From the NCBI GenBank assembly GCA_963674835.2, contig CAXXKC010000001.1:1240001-1304000 (forward strand): a stretch of 64,000 nt of DNA, given 5' to 3'. The DNA comes from G963674835 sp963674835. Lineage in GTDB: Bacteria; Planctomycetota; Planctomycetia; Pirellulales; Thermoguttaceae. The translations under genes were made by a program, and so were the position numbers. This document shows, piece by piece, positions 54,276-63,513 of this stretch (position 1 is its first letter; each line of letters begins with the position of its first letter). The notes beneath the pieces were generated by a model. That model searched no databases. It saw nothing but the letters and a program-made list of their open reading frames with translations, and had not been told where the DNA came from.

Positions 54276-55052
54276 TCACCGAACCATCCACCGGTTCGTA
54301 CTCCGATCCGGCAGCTCCCGCCAATCATCTTCCCCGCGCAGAGGAACCGTCTGTCGCATGCGCACCTCGAACCCCTGTTCGGCCGGCAAGCGTATCGCCA
54401 GGGCGATCTCGTAGCAATCCACCAATCGCAGCTGGCCGAAGTGCCACTCGTCGGCCGGTTGTCGGTTGGGCACCGTCCAAGCGATCTGTGGTGGCCCGTC
54501 CGAAGGCAGTGAAAAAGCAAAGCTGTCCAGCGGCGTGGAAAGCCCCGTGCCGCACGCCTTCAGATAGGCCTCCTTGAGCGTCCATATCTGAAAAAACGTC
54601 TCGCGCTGCGCCTCGCGCGGCAGGTCTTGCAGGATGGCCGTTTCGCTCGCGTGAAAGAACCGCCGCGCCAGGCCCAGGTGATCCAGCTTGTGGTCGCAGC
54701 GTTCCACGTCCACGCCGATCTCATGGTCGCGGCTCACCGCGCAGACGACCAGCCCGCGCGTGTGCGACACATTGAACTCCCACGGCAGTCCGGCCGGCCG
54801 GCCGATGGACGGTTTTCCGTGCGCGCTGAACTGAAACTCCCAGCCGCCCGGCTCCACTTCGGCGTAGTGCGTCAGCACCGTCCGCAAAAAGGCCCGACTG
54901 ACGAGATTCTGGTGCCGGGCTTCCGGCGGTATGAGCCGCTCGTATCGCCGAATCTCGTCGGCCGACAGCAACGACCGATATTCCGCCTCCAGCGACGGGC
55001 CGGCCGCCTTGTCGAGAAGCACATACCAAAGATCGATCCGCTGCCGCTTCAT
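54276..55052 (-). CDS. Sfp-type 4'-phosphopantetheinyl transferase
   Basis: 258 residues. Attaches phosphopantetheine from CoA to carrier proteins of polyketide, peptide or fatty acid synthases. Core motifs: F-N-V-S-H-T, G-V-D-V-E (Mg-binding), and W-T-L-K-E-A-Y-L-K-A. Full-length Sfp-type (about 230-260 residues) rather than the short AcpS. No carrier or synthase gene lies in this window. Single-gene unit. Confidence 0.93.
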   Translation of the reverse strand: MKRQRIDLWYVLLDKAAGPSLEAEYRSLLSADEIRRYERLIPPEARHQNLVSRAFLRTVLTHYAEVEPGGWEFQFSAHGKPSIGRPAGLPWEFNVSHTRGLVVCAVSRDHEIGVDVERCDHKLDHLGLARRFFHASETAILQDLPREAQRETFFQIWTLKEAYLKACGTGLSTPLDSFAFSLPSDGPPQIAWTVPNRQPADEWHFGQLRLVDCYEIALAIRLPAEQGFEVRMRQTVPLRGEDDWRELPDRSTNRWMVR

Positions 55053-55138
55053 GCTGCCAAATCCGTCGCGTCACGTTCCGCGATCAGTCTAGCGACCCAA
55101 TCGCCGCAAGGGAAGGACCGCCCCCGCCACCGGCCACC

Positions 55139-56761
55139 TCACGGCGACCTCTGCTCTCCCCTCTCCGTATCGGGCCGCTCTCCAGCGGAAAGCGGACGCC
55201 GAGGCCGCTGCGCGTCGCCACGCCGCGGGGGCGGGCCATCCATCGGCCCGGTCCGCTCGGTGTCCCCCTCAAGCCGCGGCGGGGGCGGGCCGGGCGGAGG
55301 GAACCCAAGTGGCTCGCGTTCGCCGTGGCGTCGCGGACGCAAGATGTCGAAGTCGCCTTCACGACGCGGCCCTCGGTCAGGAGGTAAGAACAGGCCTGGA
55401 TGCCGAGGCGGCACATCGTGAGCAGACTCGTTCGACTCCTGCGCAGCCGCCACCGGAGCCACTGTGTTTGGCGGCGGCGGATTCTGCGCAGGCTGCCTCG
55501 CCGAACGTTGGATCACCGGGATCAGCGAGACCAGCACAATCGTCAACACGGCAACCGCCGCCGCCAGACCTGCCGTCACCGGATTCCGGCGACACCAATG
55601 CCACGACCGCTGGAACCGAGTGGCCCGGCGTCCTTTGATGGGCTCACCGTCAAGATACCGGCGCAGATCGTCCCCCAAGTCTCCGGCCGACGCATACCGA
55701 TGATGCGGATCGCGCGCCGTGGCCTTCAGCACGATCGTCTCCAGGTCGAGCGGAATCTGCGGATTCAGCACGCGAGGCGGCGTCGGCGACTCCTCCAGAA
55801 TCCGCCGAACCACGCCTGCGCGGTCCCCGTCGCTGTAGGGCGAATGCAGCGTCAGCAGTTCATAGAGAGTCATTCCCAGGCTGTAGACGTCGGTTCGCTC
55901 GTCCGTTTGACCTCGGAACCGTTCCGGTGCCATGTACTGGAGCGTCCCCGTGACGTCGCCCGTGCGGGTCACCTTGTCGGCGTGAACGGCCTTCGCCACG
56001 CCGAAGTCGGCAATCCACAGAAACCCCGCCGGATCGACCAGCAGATTCGCCGGCTTGATGTCGCAATGCAGCGTGCCTTCCGTATGCGCATAATGCAACG
56101 CCCGCGCGGCTTGCAGACCGATGCGCGCCACGCTCTCCCAGTACTGGGAGTCCATACCCAGCGACACTCCGCCGGCGGTTGGCGAGGCCACAAACGTCTC
56201 GGTCTCCAAGCCTGCGACCCCGCACGACCTCGCTTGGGCCAGTTGCGCAACGATTTTGTCCAGCCCCACGCCACGGATCAGCTGCATGATGAAGTAATGA
56301 AACCCCTCGTGCTCGCCGACACCGAAAACCGCCACGATGTTTGGGTGCTGCAATCGGGCGACGATACGCGCTTCGCGATGGAACCGCTTGAGCTGCTTCG
56401 AGTCGACCAGCGCATGCTTGGGCAGCACCTTGATGGCCACGCGGCGGCCGAGCGACTCCTGTTCGGCCTCGTACACGATTCCCATGCCGCCGCGACCGAT
56501 CTCCCGCAGGATGTGGAAGTCGCCCAGCCGCTCCAGCCGAGCGCCCCCCAACGAGGCCGGCTGCCCCTGGGGCTGGGCCCTCTTGGCCTTCAGCCGTTCC
56601 AACGCCGCGATCGTTGGAAACAAATCGCGGATCTCTGCCGCCAGTTCCGCGTGACGCGTCGCATATTCCGAGACCGTAGGCGACTCGCCGCGGCGAATCC
56701 GCTCGGCAAATTCCTCCGCCAAATCGTCGAGTTGTTGGCAGTGGGCTTCTGGTTCAGACAT
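55139..56761 (-). CDS. Serine/threonine protein kinase, membrane-anchored
   Basis: 540 residues. The kinase domain (about 82-370) has G-R-G-G-M-G, catalytic Lys111, D-F-G 252-254, and A-P-E 278-280. The H-R-D motif reads H-C-D (232-234) with the catalytic Asp234 kept. A transmembrane helix follows (395-417), then a Pro/Arg/Gly-rich tail with G-P-P-P-P-R and P-P-P-R-R-G-D, similar in composition to the protein encoded at 57689. N-terminal 60 residues are helical. It overlaps the sigma gene by 8 bases. Confidence 0.9.
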   Translation of the reverse strand: MSEPEAHCQQLDDLAEEFAERIRRGESPTVSEYATRHAELAAEIRDLFPTIAALERLKAKRAQPQGQPASLGGARLERLGDFHILREIGRGGMGIVYEAEQESLGRRVAIKVLPKHALVDSKQLKRFHREARIVARLQHPNIVAVFGVGEHEGFHYFIMQLIRGVGLDKIVAQLAQARSCGVAGLETETFVASPTAGGVSLGMDSQYWESVARIGLQAARALHYAHTEGTLHCDIKPANLLVDPAGFLWIADFGVAKAVHADKVTRTGDVTGTLQYMAPERFRGQTDERTDVYSLGMTLYELLTLHSPYSDGDRAGVVRRILEESPTPPRVLNPQIPLDLETIVLKATARDPHHRYASAGDLGDDLRRYLDGEPIKGRRATRFQRSWHWCRRNPVTAGLAAAVAVLTIVLVSLIPVIQRSARQPAQNPPPPNTVAPVAAAQESNESAHDVPPRHPGLFLPPDRGPRREGDFDILRPRRHGEREPLGFPPPGPPPPRLEGDTERTGPMDGPPPRRGDAQRPRRPLSAGERPDTERGEQRSP

Positions 56762-57401
56762 TGCCGCTCTCCTCGAAGAACCCAGGTACGTGGGCGAGGA
56801 TCGTTTTCAGCCGTTGCATCGCTCGCACGTATCGAATGCTGGCGGCTTTGGGTTGAATGGCCAGTACTTCGGCCACCTCCACGTTGCTGAGCTCTTCAAA
56901 ATGCCGCAGCGCCAGTATCTCCTGATCGACCACACTCATCTGGGCGATCGCCCGCTCGACTTGGTCCGTTGCCTCCGCTCGCAGTGCGGCCTGGCTTGGC
57001 GAGGTCAAGTGCCCGACCAGATGAACCGCTAATGAAACCGAGGTTGTCTGGGGCCATCGCGGCCCCGGCATGGCCACTTCGCGTCCCGCATCGCGAGCCT
57101 TGGCGCCCAGGTGGCGCCGATGGGCGTCGATCAGCGTCTGGATCACCAGCATCCGCAGCCACACGAACGGCGAAATCGACTCCTTGCTGCGATAGTGGTC
57201 CAAACGTTGAGCGGCCGCCAAGTAGCTTTCTTGAAGCACATCGTCCGGGTCGATTCGGCCCCGAAGCCGCGGATCCATGCGAAAATCGACGAGTCGCCAT
57301 AATCGCTCTCGATGCGCCGCAAAGACTTCGGCCAGTGCTTGTTTATCACCCGCTCTCATGCGGTGGGCAAGGGCATCGTTTCCCCCGATGGTGCCACTCA
57401 T
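56754..57401 (-). CDS. ECF-type RNA polymerase sigma factor
   Basis: 215 residues. Sigma2 region D-P-D-D-V-L-Q-E-S-Y and V-W-L-R-M-L-V-I; sigma4 region R-A-I-A-Q-M-S-V-V-D-Q-E-I-L-A-L-R-H-F-E-E-L-S followed by the helix-turn-helix V-A-E-V-L-A-I. The ECF/STK pair is a common planctomycete arrangement in which the kinase acts in the same signalling path. ATG at 57401 is used because GGAAAG lies before it; a TTG seven codons upstream is possible. Confidence 0.92.
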   Translation of the reverse strand: MSGTIGGNDALAHRMRAGDKQALAEVFAAHRERLWRLVDFRMDPRLRGRIDPDDVLQESYLAAAQRLDHYRSKESISPFVWLRMLVIQTLIDAHRRHLGAKARDAGREVAMPGPRWPQTTSVSLAVHLVGHLTSPSQAALRAEATDQVERAIAQMSVVDQEILALRHFEELSNVEVAEVLAIQPKAASIRYVRAMQRLKTILAHVPGFFEESGNV

Positions 57402-57688
57402 TTCCGGCTTTCCACAATTCAAAGGAACGCTGGGCGACGTCGAAATCTACACCGGCCATTCCGATTCTACTGTATCTCTGCGAAACAGTCCGCTGATCCC
57501 ACCGAACGGGCGGGGCGAGGGGCAAAGGCGGATCGGTCTTGCCGCTCGCTCGAAAAATGTGTGGTTTTGCGTAGATGGTCGCCGTCGCTCAGCGTTCTAG
57601 GTACCAGCGACACCTTTTGGGCAACATGGCCGACGCGTCGTTCGGCCCCAAATCGGTCGCCCCGTCTGCCAGAAGAGGAGCGTTTGCG

Positions 57689-58696
57689 ATGAGACAATTT
57701 GGTGCGTCAGCCCTGAAGAGTCGTTGGCGGTGGGCCGGCATGACCGTGCTCATGATCGCCGCAACGGCATTGTTGATGCGCGAGGTCTACCTTCGCGCCG
57801 GCGAGCCTGCCGCCCCGCCTCCACCCAACGCGCAGTCGGACCAAGCGGTAGCGATGGCCGACAATCCCGACGGAGAGGGCGACCGTCCGGATGGACCGCG
57901 CACCTTCGGCCGCCGCCGTCCCATGGACCGCGACGCCGACGGCCCGCGCCAACCGCGACGTCCGGGAGGTGCCTTCAACGACAACGGCCCTCCGCCCCCA
58001 CGCGACGGTGACCGCGGCCAGATGCGTGACGGCAACGGTCCTCCGCCCCCACGTGACGGTGACCGCGGCCAGGGTCCTCCGCCGCGAGACGGCGACCGCG
58101 GCCGGATGTGGGCCGGCAACGGTCCGCCGCCGCGAGGTGGCGATCGAGACGGAATGCGGGGTGACCGGGGCGGACCTCCCGGACCACCGCAGCAATGTGA
58201 CGGACCGCCACGCGGACCGGAAGGATTTGGCCAACGCCAACGGGGCGGGCCCGAAGATCGGTCGATGCCACCGGGTCCACCGCGACTTCGCGGTGAGATG
58301 CACGCTGACTTCGGGCCGCCTCCGGCGCGGATGCCGGGTCACTTCGCCGGACCGTCTCTGTTCGGCATGCGGCCCGAGCGAGGCTTCGAAGCCAAGAATC
58401 CCGAACTCGTCAAGCTCATGAAAGAGGGCGGAGAGCTGGAGCAGCAAAGCCGGGAACTCGGCCAACAGTATCGACAAGCTTCGCCCGAGAAGCGCGAGGA
58501 GATCAAGAAGCAGCTTCAAGACGTTGTCAACAAGCACTTCGAGCTTCGCCAGAAGTGCCGCGAACAGATGTTGAAGCAGGTTGAAAACCAGATCGAGCGC
58601 ATGCGCGCCGGCATCGAACGCCGCAACAAGGCTCGTGACCAGATCATCGAGCGACGCATGGCCGAGGTTCTGGGAGAGGACGATCTCACCTTCTGA
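57689..58696 (+). CDS. Membrane-anchored Pro/Arg/Asp-rich repeat protein
   Basis: 335 residues. One transmembrane segment (about 14-32), then a low-complexity Pro/Gly/Arg/Asp region with tandem N-G-P-P-P-P-R-D-G-D-R-G units (about 98-155), and a helical C-terminal part (about 235-325, repeated K/E/Q with R-x-x-Q patterns) like periplasmic CpxP/Spy-type coiled coils. AGAGGAG ribosome-binding site. Divergent from the sigma/STK pair and with the same kind of Pro-rich composition as the STK tail, so a common assembly or kinase substrate is possible. Confidence 0.75.
   Translation: MRQFGASALKSRWRWAGMTVLMIAATALLMREVYLRAGEPAAPPPPNAQSDQAVAMADNPDGEGDRPDGPRTFGRRRPMDRDADGPRQPRRPGGAFNDNGPPPPRDGDRGQMRDGNGPPPPRDGDRGQGPPPRDGDRGRMWAGNGPPPRGGDRDGMRGDRGGPPGPPQQCDGPPRGPEGFGQRQRGGPEDRSMPPGPPRLRGEMHADFGPPPARMPGHFAGPSLFGMRPERGFEAKNPELVKLMKEGGELEQQSRELGQQYRQASPEKREEIKKQLQDVVNKHFELRQKCREQMLKQVENQIERMRAGIERRNKARDQIIERRMAEVLGEDDLTF
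57983..58152 (+). repeat. Tandem repeat within the Pro-rich coding region
   Basis: Four units of about 40-50 bases (57983-58032, 58033-58072, 58073-58117, 58118-58152) with the core AACGGTCCTCCGCC and GACGGTGACCGCGGCCAG. Coding, in frame. Confidence 0.8.
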
Positions 58697-58726
58697 GCAT
58701 ACCCCAGCGTTTCGGCGAGAGTTCCG

Positions 58727-60112
58727 ATGACTCGGAAACAGGGCGCGGTCACGATTCTAGTGTTTTTGACGGTGTCGGCGGGCTTCTCTACGCACGTGTT
58801 ATCTCGCAGCCCAAGTGACACCTTGCCGTACCGAGTAATCGATACGGGTCAAACACGCTGTTTCAGTGACCGCGCCCAACTTTTTCGACCGCCCAAATCG
58901 GGCGAACCATTCTTCGGACAGGATGCCTTCTATCAAGGACCCCAGTTCGCCTACCGCGACAACGGCGATGGAACGATCAGCGACCGCAACACGGGGCTCA
59001 TGTGGGTTAAGGCACGTGGCGACAAGCTCTCTTGGCGCGCCGCTCAAGACGGCGCTTCCACCTGCCGCGTCGGCGGCCACACCGACTGGCGAATGCCCAC
59101 GATCAAGGAACTGTACTCCCTGATCAACTTCAACGGTGGCTTCCACATGACCGCGGAGGCCTCGGTCCCATACCTCGACACAAAACACTTCGGTTTCGCT
59201 TTCGGCGATCCGTCCCGCGAAGAACGTCTCATCGATTGCCAGGACTGGTCCGCCACCGTCTACGTCGGAACGACGATGGGGGGCAACCCAACGGCCATGG
59301 GCGTCAACTTCGCCGACGGCCGCATCAAGGGATACCCGATCATTCGACCCTACTCCCGCGGCGAGCAGCACCGCCTCTATGTCCGCTACGTTCGCGGCAA
59401 TCCCGACTACGGCAAGAACGACTTCCACGACAATGCCGACGGCACAATCACCGATCGCGCCACGGGCCTCATGTGGTCCAAGTCCGACAGCAACAAGGGC
59501 ATGAACTGGCAGGCCGCGCTGGCGTGGGTCCAGTCGCACAACGCGCGGAACGACCTCGGCCACAGCGATTGGCGTCTCCCCAACGCCAAAGAGCTTCAGA
59601 GCATCGTCGATTACAATCGTGCGCCCGACGCCACCGATCCCGCGAAGCGAGGTCCCGCCATCGATCCCATCTTCGAGATTACGCGCTTGCGAAACGGCGA
59701 GTATCCTTACTACTGGACCGGCACGACGCATCTCGACGGACCGCCCGACCGGCAGGGATCGACCGCCGTCTACGTCACCTTCGGGCGAGCCTTGGGTTGG
59801 ATGTCATTCCCGCCCGGATCGCAACGGTACCGCCTCCTCGATGTTCACGGAGCGGGCGCTCAACGCAGCGATCCCAAAAGCGGCGACCCCAGCGACTATC
59901 CGCATGGGCGGGGCCCGCAGGGCGACGACATTCGAATCAACAACTTCGTCCGCATGGTCCGCAATGTCGATCCGTCCGAGGTCCGCCTCGTCCAGCCCGA
60001 TCTCACGCCGCTGCCGAGCGCTTCATTCTCGCACGCAGGGCCGCCCGACGCACAAGACCCTCGCCGCATGCGGCCCCCGGCTCGACGGAGACCTCCTCAG
60101 CCTCCCTGGTAG
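58727..60112 (+). CDS. Secreted DUF1566 protein (two domains)
   Basis: 461 residues; signal peptide about 1-27. Two DUF1566/Lcl-C-type units: D-N-G-D-G-T-I-S-D-R-N-T-G-L-M-W (about 78-93) with H-T-D-W-R-M-P-T-I-K-E-L, and D-N-A-D-G-T-I-T-D-R-A-T-G-L-M-W (about 232-247) with H-S-D-W-R-L-P-N-A-K-E-L. C-type lectin-like folds of this family are found on cell surfaces; ligand unknown. Proline-rich C-terminal tail. 30 bases downstream of the Pro-rich protein gene; may be co-expressed. Its stop is 4 bases from the stop of the convergent ABC gene. Confidence 0.85.
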   Translation: MTRKQGAVTILVFLTVSAGFSTHVLSRSPSDTLPYRVIDTGQTRCFSDRAQLFRPPKSGEPFFGQDAFYQGPQFAYRDNGDGTISDRNTGLMWVKARGDKLSWRAAQDGASTCRVGGHTDWRMPTIKELYSLINFNGGFHMTAEASVPYLDTKHFGFAFGDPSREERLIDCQDWSATVYVGTTMGGNPTAMGVNFADGRIKGYPIIRPYSRGEQHRLYVRYVRGNPDYGKNDFHDNADGTITDRATGLMWSKSDSNKGMNWQAALAWVQSHNARNDLGHSDWRLPNAKELQSIVDYNRAPDATDPAKRGPAIDPIFEITRLRNGEYPYYWTGTTHLDGPPDRQGSTAVYVTFGRALGWMSFPPGSQRYRLLDVHGAGAQRSDPKSGDPSDYPHGRGPQGDDIRINNFVRMVRNVDPSEVRLVQPDLTPLPSASFSHAGPPDAQDPRRMRPPARRRPPQPPW

Positions 60113-60116
60113 TCGC

Positions 60117-60869
60117 TCACGCCAGCACGCGGGCCAGGAACCGCTGCGTCCGCGGTTTTTGCGGATGATCGAAGACCTCCTCGGGCCGCCCTTGCTCGAT
60201 CACCTGGCCTTCGTCGATCACCACGATCCGATCGGCCGATCGCCGTGCAAACGTCAGCTCGTGCGTGACGACGATCATCGTCAGTCCCTGGCGTTTCAGG
60301 TCCTCCAACACGCCGAGCACTTCGCACTTCAACTCGGGATCCAACGCACTGGTGATCTCATCGCAGAGCAAAGCTCGCGGTTCCATCGCCATGGCTCGCG
60401 CAATGGCCACCCGTTGCTTCTGGCCGCCCGACAGTTCCCGAGGATACGCGTCGAGGCGATCGCCCAAACCAACCTTGGCCAGCAAGTTCGTCGCCCGCCC
60501 GCGCGCCTCGCCGGCCGGCAGCCGGAGAACGTGGCGCGGTGCCTCCATCACGTTCTGCAGGGCCGTCAGGTGCGGGAAGAGTTGAAAGTCCTGGAAGATC
60601 ATCCCCACCATCCGGCGCACCTGGCCAACCACCCCGTTGTGCGGCGCACTCCCACCGCTGAGAACGTGCGACCCGACGCGAATCTCGCCCGCATCGAAAG
60701 CCGTCAGCCCGTTGATCGTACGCAGCAGCGTCGATTTCCCCGCCCCGCTGGGGCCGATCAATGCCACCGTCTCCCCTGGGCCGACGTGCAGACTGATGCC
60801 GTCGAGCACGGATCGGTCGGCGAATCGCTTCACCACGCCGGCGATGTCGATTTGGACCGATGCGCTCAT
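60117..60869 (-). CDS. Polar amino-acid ABC transporter ATP-binding protein
   Basis: 250 residues. Walker A G-P-S-G-A-G-K-S-T, signature L-S-G-G-Q-K-Q-R, Walker B L-L-C-D-E-I-T-S-A-L-D-P, and the H-loop V-V-T-H-E. The sequence T-S-A-L-D-P-E is characteristic of the GlnQ/HisP group. Start overlaps the upstream SBP-permease stop by ATGA (60869-60866), so coupled translation. Together they make a two-gene importer. Confidence 0.93.
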   Translation of the reverse strand: MSASVQIDIAGVVKRFADRSVLDGISLHVGPGETVALIGPSGAGKSTLLRTINGLTAFDAGEIRVGSHVLSGGSAPHNGVVGQVRRMVGMIFQDFQLFPHLTALQNVMEAPRHVLRLPAGEARGRATNLLAKVGLGDRLDAYPRELSGGQKQRVAIARAMAMEPRALLCDEITSALDPELKCEVLGVLEDLKRQGLTMIVVTHELTFARRSADRIVVIDEGQVIEQGRPEEVFDHPQKPRTQRFLARVLA

Positions 60870-62371
60870 ATTCCCTTGCCCCAACGTTTTTCCAGACGTC
60901 GGGCGACTCGCCCCAGCGGCACCGACATCACCAGGTACAAAGCCGCCGTCACCAGCCCGATCTCCAGGTACCGCATGCTCGATTTGGCCAGAATCTGGTA
61001 CTGCTTGGTCAGCTCGACCACGGCAATGACGCTCACAATGCTCGTGTCCTTGAACAACGCGATGAAGTCGTTGGTCATCGGCGGCAGAATGACTCGAATC
61101 GCCTGCGGCAATACGATCCGGCGAAACGTCAGCCCCGGCGACATTCCCAGCGATGCCGCTGCCTCCCACTGGCCGACGGCGATCGACCCGATCCCCGCCC
61201 GGTAGATCTCCGCTTCGTAGGCCGCGTAGTTCAGCCCGAACCCAAGCACCGCCGCCGTGAAGGCCGACAAATTCATCAGCGAGGAAATCCCGTACCGCGC
61301 GCCGACCGACGGCAGGCCGTAATACAGGAAAAACAGCAGCAACAGCACCGGAATCCCGCGAAAGAACTCCACGTAGCCACCGGCGAGAATCCGCAGCGCC
61401 CACGACCGACTCATCCGCATCAGCGCGATGGGCAGCCCGAGAGCCACAGCCAGGCACATGCTCACCACGGTGATCTGAATCGTCATCCATGCCCCGCGCA
61501 GCAACAGCGGCAAGTACTGCCCGAGCCCCCAACGTCCTTCGGCCTCCTGCAACACCTCACCGCCACTGCCCGCGTCGAACAGCGCCTGCTGGTCTTGATT
61601 CCATAGCCCCCATTTCTCGTAGATTCGCTTTAGCGCTCCGCTGGCCGCGACGCGTTCCAGGGCCGCATCGACCTGATCGGCCAGCAAGGTGTCGTTCTTG
61701 CGAAACGCAATCGCATAATGACCCTTGCCCAACGGCTCGCCGACGAACTTCAGCCTCGGATCTCCCTTCGCATAATACAACGCGATCGGCAGATCCAGCA
61801 GCACGGCGTCCAAACGTTTCAGCGCCAGGTCCTGATACGGCTCAACCTGGCCGTCGTAGATCCGCGTGTGGACGTGCGTATCGCGCAGCAGCCGCTCGGC
61901 CGCCGTATCTTCCAGCGTCCCCACCAAACCTCCCGCCTCACGGCACCCTTCGAGCGAGTCGAACCTCTGCTCGTCGGCCCGGGCAACCAATTGCTGCCGA
62001 TACACGTAGTACGGCCGGCTGAATCGCACGACTTGGGCCCGATCCGGCGTCACTTCCAAGCCGTTCATCGCAAAATCGAAATCGTTCCGCTTCAATCCCG
62101 GCACGAGGCTGCCGAACTGATACTGCACGAACTCGACCTCGCGCCCCAACTCCGCAGCCAGCGCCGCCGCCAGGTCGACCTCGAAGCCGATCAACTTCGC
62201 CGGGTCATCCGGGTCCTTGAAGATATAAGGTGCGCCGCCTTCCGCATCGGCCCCCCAGCGGATCTTGGCTCGACCATCGCCCTCCTGCTCCGCGCCGCGC
62301 GTCGCGCCGGGCGCAAGCCCCAACACACACACAGCAACCAACACGGCGACCGGCCACAGCTTCCGCATCAT
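60866..62371 (-). CDS. Amino-acid ABC importer: binding protein-permease fusion
   Basis: 501 residues. Signal peptide 1-26, then a periplasmic amino-acid binding domain (about 35-270) with F-E-V-D-L-A-A-A-L-A and D-F-A-M-N-G-L-E-V-T-P-D-R. The permease domain (about 285-500, five hydrophobic segments) has F-F-R-G-I-P-V-L-L-L-L and the A-A-A-S-L-G-M-S-P EAA loop variant. Fusing SBP to the membrane domain restricts substrate capture to the transporter. Probably imports a polar or basic amino acid. Confidence 0.92.
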   Translation of the reverse strand: MMRKLWPVAVLVAVCVLGLAPGATRGAEQEGDGRAKIRWGADAEGGAPYIFKDPDDPAKLIGFEVDLAAALAAELGREVEFVQYQFGSLVPGLKRNDFDFAMNGLEVTPDRAQVVRFSRPYYVYRQQLVARADEQRFDSLEGCREAGGLVGTLEDTAAERLLRDTHVHTRIYDGQVEPYQDLALKRLDAVLLDLPIALYYAKGDPRLKFVGEPLGKGHYAIAFRKNDTLLADQVDAALERVAASGALKRIYEKWGLWNQDQQALFDAGSGGEVLQEAEGRWGLGQYLPLLLRGAWMTIQITVVSMCLAVALGLPIALMRMSRSWALRILAGGYVEFFRGIPVLLLLFFLYYGLPSVGARYGISSLMNLSAFTAAVLGFGLNYAAYEAEIYRAGIGSIAVGQWEAAASLGMSPGLTFRRIVLPQAIRVILPPMTNDFIALFKDTSIVSVIAVVELTKQYQILAKSSMRYLEIGLVTAALYLVMSVPLGRVARRLEKRWGKGI

Positions 62372-62610
62372 CGTCCAACCGACTGGATAGAAGATCAGTA
62401 TCGAGTACCGACGATCCTATCCAGGCGCCGACCCGTTGGGAAGACAGTCGCCCACAAAACACCCGGCGCCCGCCGGCGCGAAGGCCAACCGTGGCCGTCG
62501 CGCGCAATCCCCATTCCGGCGACAACCGCACCCCCGGGCCAACAACGTGGCCGAAACGTCGACGATGTGGCCGGCACGTGCGCGCCCCGCGCTTACCGGC
62601 CTCTCGCGCG

Positions 62611-63513
62611 TTAGTGCTTCACCCGCTCCGTGAGCGCAGGCAGCAGAACCTCACGGGCAAACTCGGCCAACGTCGTCTTGGTCGTCGTTGCCACCGAGCG
62701 AGGCTCCAAGGGATGCAGCCGGCCGGTCTCTGCCGCTTCGTACATCTCCAGCATCATGTCGGCCGCATTGTCGCTCACCCCACGGCTCGTAATGGCGTGC
62801 CGAGCCTCCTGCCGATCGCATCGCGCATACCGGATATCGCGATCCAGTGCTCCCGAAAGAATGCCGGCGACCTCATCGAAACTCAGGTCCGCCGGCCCAT
62901 GTAGTTCGCGCACGCTACACCCCGTCCAGTCACCGCTTGCCAGCAGTTCCGCCGCCACGTGGCCGATATCGCGCGCGGCGATCATCGGGTAACGTTGCGA
63001 TCCCGAAAGCGGTAGCGAAATCGTCCCCCATTTCCGAATCGAATCCACTTGCCACAAGAGGTTCTCAAAGAAGAACCCCGGCCGCAAATGAACGATATTC
63101 ACGGCCGCGTCGTTCAGCAGCCCCTCCACGTCGTGCAGTCCGCCGATCGGTCCGGCCCCCGTATCCAACTGAGCCCCGAGCGACGACAAATTGACGACCC
63201 GCGCAATTCCATTGGTGCGAATCGCCGCAGCCCCGGCTTTGCCGAGTCGGTTCTGGAACGCTCGCAAGTTGTCCGACCCATACCCCGGAGGCGTTACCCA
63301 GAGGAGCGAATCGACGTCCCGCGTCGCCTCGACAAGATAATCGGAGTTGTCCTGCGATCCGATCACCGCCTCGGCTCCTCGCTTCACAAACGCGCTCAAC
63401 GTGTGGGGGCGTCGCCCCAGAACCTTGACCTTAATACCTCCGCCACGATCCAGAAGGGCATCGGTGACAGCACTGCCCACGTGCCCAGTCGGTGTCGTAA
63501 CAGCAATGTTCAT
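62611..63513 (-). CDS. NmrA-like NAD(P)-binding protein
   Basis: 300 residues. Rossmann N-terminus M-N-I-A-V-T-T-P-T-G-H-V-G, L-G-R-R-P-H cofactor loop, then R-V-V-N-L-S-S-L-G and L-R-P-G-F-F-F-E-N. Resembles the quinone reductase/NmrA-type SDR-like group that acts as redox sensors. Substrate unknown. AAGGAGGAG directly precedes the ATG at 63513. Monocistronic as seen. Confidence 0.82.
   Translation of the reverse strand: MNIAVTTPTGHVGSAVTDALLDRGGGIKVKVLGRRPHTLSAFVKRGAEAVIGSQDNSDYLVEATRDVDSLLWVTPPGYGSDNLRAFQNRLGKAGAAAIRTNGIARVVNLSSLGAQLDTGAGPIGGLHDVEGLLNDAAVNIVHLRPGFFFENLLWQVDSIRKWGTISLPLSGSQRYPMIAARDIGHVAAELLASGDWTGCSVRELHGPADLSFDEVAGILSGALDRDIRYARCDRQEARHAITSRGVSDNAADMMLEMYEAAETGRLHPLEPRSVATTTKTTLAEFAREVLLPALTERVKH

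Noticed and set aside
57402..57422. TTG start for the ECF sigma factor
   Set aside because: The ATG at 57401 has a better ribosome-binding site and matches family length.
57983..58152. Direct repeats resembling a CRISPR array
   Set aside because: In-frame coding repeats of a Pro-rich protein with no unique spacers; no cas genes in the window.
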